Virus record (IMG/VR): IMGVR_UViG_3300039098_000033
Span: 1 to 30,821 of that record
Length of the DNA: 30,821 bases
Strand: one strand, 5' to 3'
Source: a virus
The notes under the pieces: generated by a model
Told to the model about the DNA's origin: nothing
What the model saw: only the letters and a program-made list of their open reading frames with translations
Databases searched by the model: none
Shown: positions 8,931 through 17,609 of the stretch, piece after piece
Layout: each line of letters opens with the position of its first letter
Numbering within the stretch: position 1 is the first letter of the stretch
Translations under genes and position numbers: made by a program

Positions 8931-9325
8931 TGTTTATAGTTAATAATATTATAGAAATGAGAAAAGCATATACAGCTGATTTAAAAACTATTATTGATAG
9001 AGTATTTTACGAAGATTCTCCACCAGATGGAACTATTTATCCTTTTATTGTGTACGAATTAATCGATTCAACGCCAGACGGAGCAAATACCGAAATATTT
9101 GATTTATATATTAATGGATGGGATCAATCATCAGATACAACAATATTGGAAACATTAATGTTTAATATTAATAATTTAATAGATAAAAAGACTTATGTAA
9201 TAGATGAAACAACTCTCTCATTTAGAGCAGAGTTAAATAAAAAACTGAATATCAAAGATGTGGACGTTACATTAAAACGTAGGGAATATAGATATACAGT
9301 TAATAGCATTCAAAGGAGGACATAA
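8930..9325 (+). CDS. Tail terminator/completion protein
   Basis: A 131-aa protein in the position where siphoviruses encode the tail terminator, the ring that caps the tail tube so it can join the head. It shows the usual order: an N-terminal helix, then YPFIVYELIDSTPDG, a strand IFDLYINGWDQSSDT, a helix ETLMFNINNLID, and a C-terminal KRREYRYTVN strand. Its start shares a base with the gp10-like stop, and its last codons, AAAGGAGGACA, form the ribosome binding site of the major tail protein. Confidence 0.75.
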   Translation: MFIVNNIIEMRKAYTADLKTIIDRVFYEDSPPDGTIYPFIVYELIDSTPDGANTEIFDLYINGWDQSSDTTILETLMFNINNLIDKKTYVIDETTLSFRAELNKKLNIKDVDVTLKRREYRYTVNSIQRRT

Positions 9326-9326
9326 A

Positions 9327-9830
9327 ATGAGTGATTATATTTTAGGTTATGGCATATTTTCAATTGGTGGTATTGACATCGCACTCACAAGAGGTGGCGG
9401 TCAATTCACGGTTGAAAGAGTTTATAAAGAAGTTGTTGCTGATGGAGATTATGGCCCGGTGAAGGGTAGAGTTAGAAAAGACGGATCAAGAGCAAAACTT
9501 GTTATTAGATCGTTAAGTATAATATCAACTAATTTAGAAAAAATGTACCCAGCTATATCAGTTGATTCAACAACTGTGCCTGGTACTGCAACTGTTACCG
9601 GAAAAGCTGATATTGAAGAAGTTGATTTTAATGCGGTAAAATTTACCGGCGTTACTAAAGAAGGCAAATCAATTATAATTGATTTGACGGATGCAATTAA
9701 TCTTGAAAATTTGGATTGGCCATTACTTGATAAAGATGAAGTTGTTGCAGAATTAACATATACTGCTGCATACGATCCAGCAACAAGAAATGTTGAACCA
9801 TGGAAAATTGATTTTGTAGATGCAGCGTAA
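9327..9830 (+). CDS. Major tail tube protein
   Basis: A 167-aa protein that builds the tail tube. It has an opening strand DYILGYGIFSIGGIDIALTRGGG and a two-layer beta pattern, including the conserved family segment FTVERVYKEVVADGDYGPVKGR and the late segment VAELTYTAAYDPA. It is led by a strong AAAGGAGGACATAAA site and followed by a terminator, as is usual for this highly expressed protein. The short length suggests a plain tube protein without an added Ig-like domain. Confidence 0.87.
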   Translation: MSDYILGYGIFSIGGIDIALTRGGGQFTVERVYKEVVADGDYGPVKGRVRKDGSRAKLVIRSLSIISTNLEKMYPAISVDSTTVPGTATVTGKADIEEVDFNAVKFTGVTKEGKSIIIDLTDAINLENLDWPLLDKDEVVAELTYTAAYDPATRNVEPWKIDFVDAA

Positions 9831-9835
9831 AATTA

Positions 9836-9861
9836 AATAGGACCTTAAAGGTCCTATTTTT
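9836..9861 (+). terminator. Intrinsic terminator after major tail protein
   Basis: A nine-bp stem (AATAGGACC at 9836-9844, GGTCCTATT at 9850-9858) with a TTAAA loop runs into a T tract. It lies between the highly expressed tail tube gene and the low-abundance chaperone and tape measure genes, so it probably gives graded expression of the tail module. Confidence 0.88.
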
Positions 9862-9882
9862 AAAAATTAGATTGGAGATAAT

Positions 9883-10209
9883 ATGAAAAAATTAAAAATG
9901 AGAGAAGTGATATGGAATGATGTTTATACTGCTGCTGAAATATTAAAACCCTTGAAAGCTAATTTAAACGGAGTAGATATTGAAAATGATAATGCAGTAG
10001 TTTCAGGAATTATGATTTTTAAAAATATGATTGCTGAAATTGGAGATGCAAAAAAAGAAATGGATGAATTTCTAGGATCGTTATTTGATATTACTGGAGA
10101 AGAATTTAATAAATTACCATTAATGATTGCGGCTAATTGTATAAAGCAATTTAAAAAGCAGGAAGGATTTGAAGATTTTTTCGATTTAGTCAAGGATTCG
10201 ATGAAATAG
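9883..10209 (+). CDS. Tail assembly chaperone, short form (gpG-like)
   Basis: A 108-aa protein ending at a TAG. It begins with the pattern KKLKMREVIWNDVYTAAEILKPL and ends EGFEDFFDLVKDSMK. Proteins in this place coat the tape measure during tail assembly and are made in excess over the longer frameshifted form. The last dozen codons contain the slippery heptamer and hairpin described separately. It lies directly between the major tail protein and the tape measure, as in lambda (G/T) and many Gram-positive siphoviruses. The sequence itself is not strongly conserved, so the call rests on order and the frameshift signal. Confidence 0.85.
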   Translation: MKKLKMREVIWNDVYTAAEILKPLKANLNGVDIENDNAVVSGIMIFKNMIAEIGDAKKEMDEFLGSLFDITGEEFNKLPLMIAANCIKQFKKQEGFEDFFDLVKDSMK

Positions 10210-10502
10210 AAGTTCTTGACTTATTGTTATCGCGATATAATAATATTGAATTTATAAAAGGTATGAAATTTATAACAGCTTATAATCTTATAAAAAAAGC
10301 AAGAATTGAAAAAGAAAAAAGTAAGCTATGGGAAATATGGTTAATTAATTTTGCAAGCATGACTAAAGACACATATGAATCATTTGATGATTTTTATAAA
10401 AGAATAACAAATCCTTATATATGTACCAAAACTGATGCTGATATTATAGCGGAAGTTGAGGAAATCAGAAAGAAGGTGAGAGAACGAGATGGAAATATTT
10501 AA
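9883..10502 (+). CDS. Tail assembly chaperone, -1 frameshift product (gpGT-like)
   Basis: The second chaperone frame is open from 10173 to 10502 but has no good start of its own; the only candidate is a TTG at 10224 with no Shine-Dalgarno. Slipping back one base at TTTTTTC (10176-10182) joins the frames into a 206-aa fusion running FEDFF, RFSQGFDEIEVLDLLL, then the helical T part ending ERDGNI. The T part binds the tape measure in known systems. Its end overlaps the tape measure start by 14 bases. A programmed frameshift at this place is conserved across siphoviruses, so the fusion is very likely real. Confidence 0.85.
10176..10220 (+). promoter_or_regulatory. Programmed -1 ribosomal frameshift signal
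   Basis: The heptamer T TTT TTC (10176-10182) is in the correct register for simultaneous slippage. After a 6-nt spacer comes an 8-bp stem, GTCAAGGA (10189-10196) with TTCTTGAC (10213-10220), containing one G-T pair. Its 16-nt loop holds the zero-frame TAG. The slip site, spacer and stimulatory hairpin match a standard -1 frameshift element. Confidence 0.85.
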
Positions 10503-12096
10503 GTTAGTAGGGAATATATTTGTTGATAATGAAAAAGCTAATAAAAGCATCAGAGATACTGATAAAAAAGGTTTATCACTTAGTAAAACATTCGGTAAAA
10601 TCGGGAAAGGTGCAAAGGTTGCTGGCAAATTCATCGGTGGCGCCGCAGTAGTAGGCACTACTGCTATGATTGCACTTGCTAAAAAAACCGGTGATGCTGC
10701 TGACAGAATACTTGATTTATCATCTATTACCGGTATGAGTACTGATGAAATTCAGAAGTGGGAAAAAGTCGCAACAGTAGCAGGAGTATCGATGGATTCA
10801 ATAACTGATGTCAGTCAAAAGTTAACTAAGCAAATGGATATATTGGCAAGTGGCAGTGGTAAAGCATCAGAAGCAGCAGAGACTCTTGGATTGTCATATG
10901 ATGATTTATCAAAAATGAACGCTGATGAACGCATGAATGCAGTAACTGCTGCGCTTCAAGGTGTTAGCGATAAGACTGAGAGAGCTAAATTGGGTACAGA
11001 TTTGCTTGGTGGTGAGTTTAAAAAGTTAGCACCAATTCTTGATGTAGGCGCCGATAAACTCAAGAATGTGAAAGATAACGCTAATATAATTAGTGAAGAA
11101 GATTTAAATCAAGCGAATGAATTTAGGATAAAAATGGATCAAATGAAAGAAAAAGCAATTGAATTTGGTATGGGTATTGCAATAAAAGTAATGCCATATT
11201 TAAACAAATTTTTTGATTGGATTGGTAATAATATGCCATTAATTGAGAAGATATTTAATAATGTGTTTACAGCAATTGGAAAATCGATTGATTTTGTTAT
11301 ACCAATTATAAATACTTATCTAGTACCAGCTATAAAAAATATATTTAATTGGGTCATGGATAATATGCCACTATTTCAGGAAATTTGGGAAACTGTATTT
11401 GACGGAATAAAAAAGGCAATTGAGATAGTTTTGCATATTTGGAATGAACTTTGGTGGCCAGCACTTAAAGCAATATTCAACTGGATAAATGAAAATTGGC
11501 CCTTGTTTGAGAAAATATTTAAAATAACATTTGATGCGATCAAGATTGCAATTGATATTGGTATTGATACAATAAAATTTCTTTGGGATTTATTAATTGA
11601 TATTTACACTTATGTCAAAGGCACATTTCAAAATATAGGACAATTGTTTAAAGATGCATTTGCTGGAATAACTGATTTTATTGATGGAATTATTGAGAAA
11701 ATAGATAACTTCATTGGGAAAGTTAAAGATGCAGTTGATGCATTTAAAAGTTTTATATCAGGAGAAAAAGATTTTTCAAACTCACAACGTGCCGGAAATC
11801 GTGAAAAAACTACACATGAAAGAAGTAGGCCAGGGCTTGCTGCTGGTGGCGAAATACTAACACCAGGTGAAGTAAAAGTTGGAGAAAGTGGACCTGAAAT
11901 ATTGTCATTACCTGAAGGTGCTAGAGTTACACCATTAAGCAAAAGAAATGATAAAAAAACAATTGAACAAAAAGTAGAAATTAAAAACGAATTTAATATA
12001 TCAGAGCTAGTAGTTAGAGAAGAAACAGATATTGAAAAGATTGCTCGCGAACTATTCAATATGCAAAAAGAAGATGAAAGGGGATATGCTTTATGA
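10489..12096 (+). CDS. Tail tape measure protein
   Basis: This 535-aa protein sets the tail length. It has a Gly/Ala-rich hydrophobic segment near residues 35-65, a TP901-like region with ITGMSTDEIQKWEKVA and TLGLSYDDLSKMNADER, then LLGGEFKKLAPIL, three Trp-containing 44-aa repeats at about 242-373, and a C-terminal region with AAGGEILTPGEVKVGESGPE, a Gly/Pro segment common near the end of tape measures. At about 0.15 nm per residue of helix, the expected tail is near 80 nm, short for a siphovirus. It ends in ATGA, overlapping the Dit start. Confidence 0.92.
   Translation: MEIFKLVGNIFVDNEKANKSIRDTDKKGLSLSKTFGKIGKGAKVAGKFIGGAAVVGTTAMIALAKKTGDAADRILDLSSITGMSTDEIQKWEKVATVAGVSMDSITDVSQKLTKQMDILASGSGKASEAAETLGLSYDDLSKMNADERMNAVTAALQGVSDKTERAKLGTDLLGGEFKKLAPILDVGADKLKNVKDNANIISEEDLNQANEFRIKMDQMKEKAIEFGMGIAIKVMPYLNKFFDWIGNNMPLIEKIFNNVFTAIGKSIDFVIPIINTYLVPAIKNIFNWVMDNMPLFQEIWETVFDGIKKAIEIVLHIWNELWWPALKAIFNWINENWPLFEKIFKITFDAIKIAIDIGIDTIKFLWDLLIDIYTYVKGTFQNIGQLFKDAFAGITDFIDGIIEKIDNFIGKVKDAVDAFKSFISGEKDFSNSQRAGNREKTTHERSRPGLAAGGEILTPGEVKVGESGPEILSLPEGARVTPLSKRNDKKTIEQKVEIKNEFNISELVVREETDIEKIARELFNMQKEDERGYAL
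11212..11607 (+). repeat. Three 132-bp (44-aa) repeats in tape measure
   Basis: Units start at 11212, 11344 and 11476, with equal 132-bp spacing. Each opens with F-(N/D)-W-(I/V), then NNMPL, DNMPL or ENWPL, an F/I-x-x-I(F/W) step, then a helix with an A-I (or S-I) pair and a long hydrophobic run. Unit sequences have diverged at DNA level, so this is an old duplication. Such units would lengthen the tail in steps. Confidence 0.85.
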
Positions 12097-12884
12097 TCTA
12101 TATCACAAAAGATGAAACTATAAATTTTGAAGATTATGGTTATATATTAAAAACAATATCATATCCCGAACTTCCATCAATTAGAAATTCAAAAGAAAGT
12201 GTAATTGGAAAAGATGGACAATATATATTTAAAGATGGTTTAAATAATAAAACATTATCTGTATTATTAACACAAATTGATTCATCAAGTTTATTAATGA
12301 GACGAGGTAATGCAAGAGTAATTAAACAAATTTTATTGAAATCAGGCAAATTAATATTAGATTATGAACAAAATATATTTCATAATGCTAATGTATTAGC
12401 AGGCGCTAATATTAAATTTAATGCCAGTTATGATGAATTAACTATTGCATTTGATATTGAGCCAGTTGCATATTCTGTAATTGATAAAGATGTAACTTGG
12501 GAAACTTTAGATGTTCCCTGGGCTAGTATAGACTTACCGTGGGAAGCAATTGGTGGTGGATTTGAATTTGAATTATCAACACCTGGGGATATTATCGTTA
12601 ATAACTATGGAAATTATATTGCTAAATCAATAATTAAAATTATTACTAATGGAGATATTGAATTAACAAAAGGAACGGAAAGCTTTAATTTAACTGGAGC
12701 TGGAACCTATTATATTGATACGAAAAATCACATTGTGTACGATGAAAATAATTTAAATAAAATAGCAAATATGAATAATGATGGTATTTTTTTAAAATTA
12801 GATCCAGGAGCAAATGCAATTAATGTGAGCGGAAGTTTTACAACTGCAAGTATAGAATTTTTTAATAAGGATGCTTATGTATAA
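12093..12884 (+). CDS. Distal tail protein (Dit)
   Basis: A 263-aa protein of the Sipho_tail type that forms the hub between tail tube and tip. The N-terminal domain contains SIRNSKESVIGKDGQYIF and the strand-rich segment KTLSVLLTQID, as in Dit proteins, with IAFDIEPVAY near the end of that domain. The second half is a beta-sandwich-like domain around the linker TPGDIIVNNYGNY. It starts inside the tape measure stop (ATGA) and is followed by Tal, the normal order at the tail tip. Confidence 0.88.
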   Translation: MIYITKDETINFEDYGYILKTISYPELPSIRNSKESVIGKDGQYIFKDGLNNKTLSVLLTQIDSSSLLMRRGNARVIKQILLKSGKLILDYEQNIFHNANVLAGANIKFNASYDELTIAFDIEPVAYSVIDKDVTWETLDVPWASIDLPWEAIGGGFEFELSTPGDIIVNNYGNYIAKSIIKIITNGDIELTKGTESFNLTGAGTYYIDTKNHIVYDENNLNKIANMNNDGIFLKLDPGANAINVSGSFTTASIEFFNKDAYV

Positions 12885-12899
12885 TAGAGAGGTGATATT

Positions 12900-14606
12900 A
12901 TGAATTATCCTGAAATTTTTAATAATTTAGGTGATAGATTAGCAATATTAAATAATATCACTTCAAATAAATTGAAAAGAAGAATAAATGGCAAGTTCAT
13001 ATTTGATTTTAAATGTTATGAACAAAGATTTAAAACTGAATATTTAACATTAGATAATTTTATAAAAACAAAAGATCAATTATTTAAAATTGTTTATATT
13101 GATGGAAATCATGATTCAACTGGTAAGATGGTATATGATATCAAATGTGAACATGTAATATATGAGTTAATAAAAGATAGTGTTGATAGTTATACTCAAA
13201 CTGGTACACCAACTGAAATTTTAACAAATCTATTGAATGGAACGGATTTCACAGTTGGGACAATTGATTTTACTAATCCAATTGTTTTTGCAGTAAATCG
13301 AAATGCTAATAAATTAAATATATTGATAAGTTTAGCAAATTCGCTTGGTGGCGAATTGGATTTTTCAAATAATGGATATACAATTGATATCTTAAACAGC
13401 GTTGGTCAAGATAATAATTATCGAGTTGAGATTAATAAAAATTTAAAATCAATTAATAAAATAGTTGAAAATAGAGGCGAATTAAAAGCGACTTATAAAT
13501 TTAAAATTCTTAACATTTTTAAATCAAATGAATTAATAGAAAAAGGATTAGAAGATTTAGAAAAAGTCAATATTGGTGATATAATATACTTAAGAGATAA
13601 TCTTTTAAATATTGATACAACTCAATCAGTTTATGAAATTTCAGAAGATGTGATAAAAAATAAAATGATTGATATTGTAACTGGTAATAATTTTGATTTA
13701 ATATCCGATGCAATTTCTTTTTTGCAAGAAACTGCAATAAAGCAAACTGATATCATCTATGGAATTAAAATCAATAGCGATGTCGGAATGGAAGTTGAAA
13801 GAGCTGATAAAAAAGCTAGAAGTATATTTAACGCTGATGAATTTAAAATGCAAACAGGAGACGGGGCAGGCAATTATATTGATGCGGTATATTTTAACCC
13901 ATCAACAGGTAAATATTATTTTGATGGAACATTAGCTGCTAATATTGTAGAAGCTAATAATATTAGTGTATCTCAACTATCTGCTATAAGTGCAAATTTA
14001 GGAACTGTTACAGCAGGAACAATTATTGGCGCTTTGATAAAAACTGCGGTGTCTGGAGAAAGATTAGAAATTAATAGTAATAATCTAAACACTTATAATT
14101 CTTTAAATCAAAAGCATGGTATCCAAATAGAAAGAGGTAAATATTTTGGCGCTTTAGATTTTTATGATTTAGGAAATTTAAAATGTACAGTAGAATTACA
14201 AGGAGATAATTCATTATTATTACGTTCTTTTGATGAAAGGGTTGGTATAGTTGCTGAAAAAGATTTGACAGTAACATCTACATCTGAAGCTATTGCATTA
14301 TATGCATTAAATGGACTTATTGATTTACAAAGTGATGATGTAAGAATAAAAGGTGTGTCAATAAATCAATTCAAATCATTAGCTGGGAATGGTATTGATA
14401 TAACAAATTCAGCATCAGGAGCAACTATTATAATTGATCCGTCTGAAACTGCTGGAGATGGACTAAAAGAAGATGGTTCTGAAAACTTTGCAGTAGATGC
14501 CACGGTTGCAAGAACAGAAGGACAAGCTATTCAATTTCAATATTTTAGTGATCATCTTGAAGTTAGATTGGGAACAGGAAGTTGGAAAGTAATTAATTAT
14601 GATTAA
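12900..14606 (+). CDS. Tail-associated protein (Tal), endopeptidase-tail family
   Basis: A 568-aa protein of the prophage endopeptidase tail family, forming the tail tip. The N-terminal 380 residues hold the conserved hub fold, with segments LTLDNFIKTKDQLFKIVYID and YDIKCEHVIYEL. Residues from about 300 contain a DADEFKMQ-like linker with a beta-rich helix of short repeats. No peptidase catalytic motif is seen, so despite the family name it is probably a structural hub and baseplate protein. GAGAGGTGATATT precedes the ATG. Confidence 0.8.
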   Translation: MNYPEIFNNLGDRLAILNNITSNKLKRRINGKFIFDFKCYEQRFKTEYLTLDNFIKTKDQLFKIVYIDGNHDSTGKMVYDIKCEHVIYELIKDSVDSYTQTGTPTEILTNLLNGTDFTVGTIDFTNPIVFAVNRNANKLNILISLANSLGGELDFSNNGYTIDILNSVGQDNNYRVEINKNLKSINKIVENRGELKATYKFKILNIFKSNELIEKGLEDLEKVNIGDIIYLRDNLLNIDTTQSVYEISEDVIKNKMIDIVTGNNFDLISDAISFLQETAIKQTDIIYGIKINSDVGMEVERADKKARSIFNADEFKMQTGDGAGNYIDAVYFNPSTGKYYFDGTLAANIVEANNISVSQLSAISANLGTVTAGTIIGALIKTAVSGERLEINSNNLNTYNSLNQKHGIQIERGKYFGALDFYDLGNLKCTVELQGDNSLLLRSFDERVGIVAEKDLTVTSTSEAIALYALNGLIDLQSDDVRIKGVSINQFKSLAGNGIDITNSASGATIIIDPSETAGDGLKEDGSENFAVDATVARTEGQAIQFQYFSDHLEVRLGTGSWKVINYD

Positions 14607-14618
14607 GGGAGGTATAAA

Positions 14619-16574
14619 ATGGCAGTTTTAAATCCAATTAATGGATCAGAAAAAGTAAAAGATAGTTTTCAAAAAATAGAAAACGATGATAGTGCAATAA
14701 ATACAGAAACTGAAAATAATGCAGCACAAATACAAGCTTTAGTATTAGGAGCCTCAAACGCAACTATAGGAGCCTATCCAATTGCGATATCTGGGATTAA
14801 TACGTATACAGGTACATTTGCAACACTAACGTATTTCGTTGGTCTGCTTATTAACATGCAAGGAGTAACTGCTAATACTGGCGCTGCAACGGTTAATCTT
14901 AATGGATTAGGTGCAAAAGATATTAAAATCAGATTGCAAGATGGTACTTTAAGAGCGGCATCCCCTAATGAATTGCATGATGAAATACAAATAATTTATG
15001 ATGGAACTCAATTTATAGTTGTTGATATGGGCGCAAAAGAGTCAGAAAGAAAAATTGATAATTCTTATTCATTAGATTTAATAAAAGCCTATGGAGAAAC
15101 TAAAATTGCTGATGATGGACAAGATGTGAGTTTATTCACCGCTACTGGCGGAATATTAAGTCAAGATACTGTTAATGTAAAAATAGGAAGTGGAAGTATT
15201 AGAATTACCGAAGCGACAGCTGGAACTTCGTATAATCATGCATCTAAGAATAATATCTCATTAGATTTTTTAAAATTTAATAATGGAGAAATAAGCGATG
15301 AGGATGATTACATTAGTTTTATTTTGTATGTGTCTAATATTAATGCTGTAAACCAAGCGCAGGTTATATTTAGCCAAGATGCAATTTACTCTGACTTAAA
15401 CATAAAGTATAAGCTAATATTAAGTAGTGGGTTGGTAAGCGGTTGGAATTATTTAAAAATTAAAAAGTCGACGTTTGCTAATGCAGGTACAGGTGCATGG
15501 GATAATATACAAAGTATGAAACTTTTGTGGAAATCGAATGCAGGGTTTCTAGGTGAATATATTTCATTCCAATTAGTACAATTAGTCAAAAACGCAAATG
15601 ATATACCTAATCCATTAGCAAGTCAAGGATGGAATATAAATGTTGGTGAATGGTTTATTGGAAAAGAATTTGATAAACTTAAATTAAAATTATTATCTGG
15701 AATAGCAGGTAATACCGATTCTTTAATAAAACAAGAATTATATAATAACTTCAAATCTACTTTAACTGTTGCAAGTGGTGGAAGTAATGATGCTGGTTAT
15801 TTGGTTTGGCATATAGATAGTATCAATGCTATTTGGGGTGAAATTAATAACAATGAATTAAGATTGACATTATATCAAGCTGGTGTAGTAACACAATTTA
15901 CGGATAGCTTACCTATAAATACAGATGAAAAAGTTACTCTTATTCTTGAAAAGAATGGTTATAATGTTATTTTGAAAGGATATACAAACAATGATTTATC
16001 TACTATTAAAATTATAAAAACTATAACTACATTAAATGCTAGTGGAGCATTAAGTATTGGTTCTAGACATACCGGATTAGCTATAGACTATAATTCAGTA
16101 TCAATTACAGAAATAGCACATGCACATCATTCAGATATTGCAGAAGTGGCTAAGAGTTTAACTGAACGAGCTAATTTATTTGGGCATGCAATAGCTACTC
16201 TATCATTGCCAGATAATGTAGCAACAAATTTAAAAATAGACACAATAGATAGTGGAAATGGTTCTATATATATGAAATCTGATAATGAAACTGCTGTAAT
16301 TACAGAAGCGGGTATATATCTAGTTGAAACAAATTATATAATTGGAACTACAACACCACTCTTTATAAGTATGAAAATCAATGGTGTATCAACAAAAGAA
16401 AAAAAAAGAGATGCCACATTAGCATATTCTGACTATTTTACGGCACAATTAAAATTAAAAGCTAATGATGAATTACAAATAATATATAAACAATCTAGTG
16501 GTGGAGCAGTTAATTTGTATGGTACTAGCAGTTTTTCTACAATTAAACATTTATCTATTACGAGAATAAGTTAG
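14619..16574 (+). CDS. Tail fibre/receptor-binding protein
   Basis: A 651-aa protein after Tal. The first 60 residues are helical and probably attach to the tail tip. Residues about 60-140 resemble tail fibre shaft domains: NGLGAKDIKIRLQDG, then DEIQIIYDGTQFIVVD. The middle third is a likely carbohydrate-binding beta-sandwich. The last 120 residues, starting ATLSLPDNVATN, have the pattern of a C1q/TNF-like jelly roll, often the receptor-binding head of trimeric fibres. Host specificity therefore most likely lies here. An AAGGGAGGTATAAA site precedes the ATG. Confidence 0.78.
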   Translation: MAVLNPINGSEKVKDSFQKIENDDSAINTETENNAAQIQALVLGASNATIGAYPIAISGINTYTGTFATLTYFVGLLINMQGVTANTGAATVNLNGLGAKDIKIRLQDGTLRAASPNELHDEIQIIYDGTQFIVVDMGAKESERKIDNSYSLDLIKAYGETKIADDGQDVSLFTATGGILSQDTVNVKIGSGSIRITEATAGTSYNHASKNNISLDFLKFNNGEISDEDDYISFILYVSNINAVNQAQVIFSQDAIYSDLNIKYKLILSSGLVSGWNYLKIKKSTFANAGTGAWDNIQSMKLLWKSNAGFLGEYISFQLVQLVKNANDIPNPLASQGWNINVGEWFIGKEFDKLKLKLLSGIAGNTDSLIKQELYNNFKSTLTVASGGSNDAGYLVWHIDSINAIWGEINNNELRLTLYQAGVVTQFTDSLPINTDEKVTLILEKNGYNVILKGYTNNDLSTIKIIKTITTLNASGALSIGSRHTGLAIDYNSVSITEIAHAHHSDIAEVAKSLTERANLFGHAIATLSLPDNVATNLKIDTIDSGNGSIYMKSDNETAVITEAGIYLVETNYIIGTTTPLFISMKINGVSTKEKKRDATLAYSDYFTAQLKLKANDELQIIYKQSSGGAVNLYGTSSFSTIKHLSITRIS

Positions 16575-16584
16575 GGGGGTAAAA

Positions 16585-17424
16585 GTGATATTGAAAAAAG
16601 GATCAAGCGGCAAACAAGTTGAATCAATGCAACTTCAACTTAAAGTAAAAGAATATGATATTGATATTGATGGCAGATTTGGACCAGGTACCAAAGCAGC
16701 ACTTAAATGTTTTCAAGCTGATAACAAACTTAAGGTTGATGGAATTTATGGGCCGAATTCACAAAAGAAAATGCAATCAGCAAAAGGAATGAAATTTCAA
16801 TCATATTGGTTAGACCGTCAAACTCAAATTATAAAAATGAGAAGAACAATAACAACTGCTAATTTAATTAATGTAAAATCAATGACTGTTAAAAGACTTC
16901 TCAAAACTATCAAACAAAAACCAGTATTATTAATAAATGGCGGACTATTCGATATGAAAACCGGTGCAGATTTAAATAAAGCAATTGACGAATATAAAGA
17001 AATAGGTGCTGGATATTACTCTAAACGAGGATTGAGAATAAAATATGATAGATCAATTGATTTTGGAAAATATAAAAACGACCGTGATTTTTTAGGAGGA
17101 TCACCAGCACTACTAATTGATGGGAAAAGATTAAATGAATTTCCTGATCTGGACCATGAATTTATATATTCGAAGCATCCGAGAATTGGAGTTGGTGCAA
17201 ATGAAAAATTTATATATATAGTTGTAGTAAATGGACGTAGCAGAATTAGAAGATGGTATGGTGCCACATTGCGACAATTCACAAATATATTTATTAAATT
17301 AGAATGTGATGATGCAATAAATCTTGATGGTGGTGGATCAATAACAGTAATAACAAAAGTTGGGAAATTCTTAAAAATTGGATATCGTAAAGTTGCAAAT
17401 ATGATAGCATTTTACCAGGACTAA
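16585..17424 (+). CDS. Peptidoglycan-binding/phosphodiester glycosidase protein
   Basis: A 279-aa two-domain protein. Residues 1-68 are a PG_binding_1-type module (SSGKQVESMQLQLK, then DGRFGPGTKAALKCFQ and VDGIYGPNSQKKM). Residues about 75-279 match the phosphodiester glycosidase (NAGPA-like, DUF2233) family: NGGLFD at 118-123, PRIGVGANEKF, VVVNGRSR, and the signature NLDGGGS at 246-252. Family members cleave sugar-phosphate diesters, so the substrate here may be a wall glycopolymer; that is inference. It starts with GTG after TTAGGGGGGT. It sits between the receptor-binding protein and the holin, so it could be an endolysin accessory or a virion-borne wall enzyme. Confidence 0.85.
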   Translation: MILKKGSSGKQVESMQLQLKVKEYDIDIDGRFGPGTKAALKCFQADNKLKVDGIYGPNSQKKMQSAKGMKFQSYWLDRQTQIIKMRRTITTANLINVKSMTVKRLLKTIKQKPVLLINGGLFDMKTGADLNKAIDEYKEIGAGYYSKRGLRIKYDRSIDFGKYKNDRDFLGGSPALLIDGKRLNEFPDLDHEFIYSKHPRIGVGANEKFIYIVVVNGRSRIRRWYGATLRQFTNIFIKLECDDAINLDGGGSITVITKVGKFLKIGYRKVANMIAFYQD

Positions 17425-17440
17425 GATTGAGAGGCGGTCC

Positions 17441-17608
17441 ATGAAAGATGATGAAAAATATATATGTATCAATAATGGGAATCGTAAGTGTCTAAAATAT
17501 GAAAAAGGAATGTTTATATTAGAAATAATAAAAGTCATTCTTACACCTAGAATGATACTTGCGATAGGGTTTGTCATAACGATGGTTATGAGTGCGAAAG
17601 GTGGATAA
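17441..17608 (+). CDS. Small one-pass membrane protein in lysis cassette
   Basis: A 55-aa protein preceded by GAGAGGCGGTCC. The N-terminal 24 residues are charged and contain two Cys (YICINNGNRKCL). A hydrophobic stretch of about 25 residues follows, with a central Pro-Arg pair at about 37 and a strongly hydrophobic end LAIGFVITMVM. It lies directly before the holin with the stop one base from the holin ATG. A holin partner, antiholin or pinholin-like role is possible from context, but no family was recognised. Confidence 0.65.
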   Translation: MKDDEKYICINNGNRKCLKYEKGMFILEIIKVILTPRMILAIGFVITMVMSAKGG

Positions 17609-17609
17609 T

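Noticed and set aside
10224-10502. Independent gene starting at TTG 10224
   Set aside because: No ribosome binding site precedes it, the frame is open upstream to 10173, and the slippery site and hairpin explain its expression as a fusion.
12060-12110. Alternative genetic code with TGA as tryptophan
   Set aside because: Several genes end in TGA at sensible places, including the tape measure at the Dit start and the membrane coiled-coil gene, and Trp is encoded by TGG throughout.
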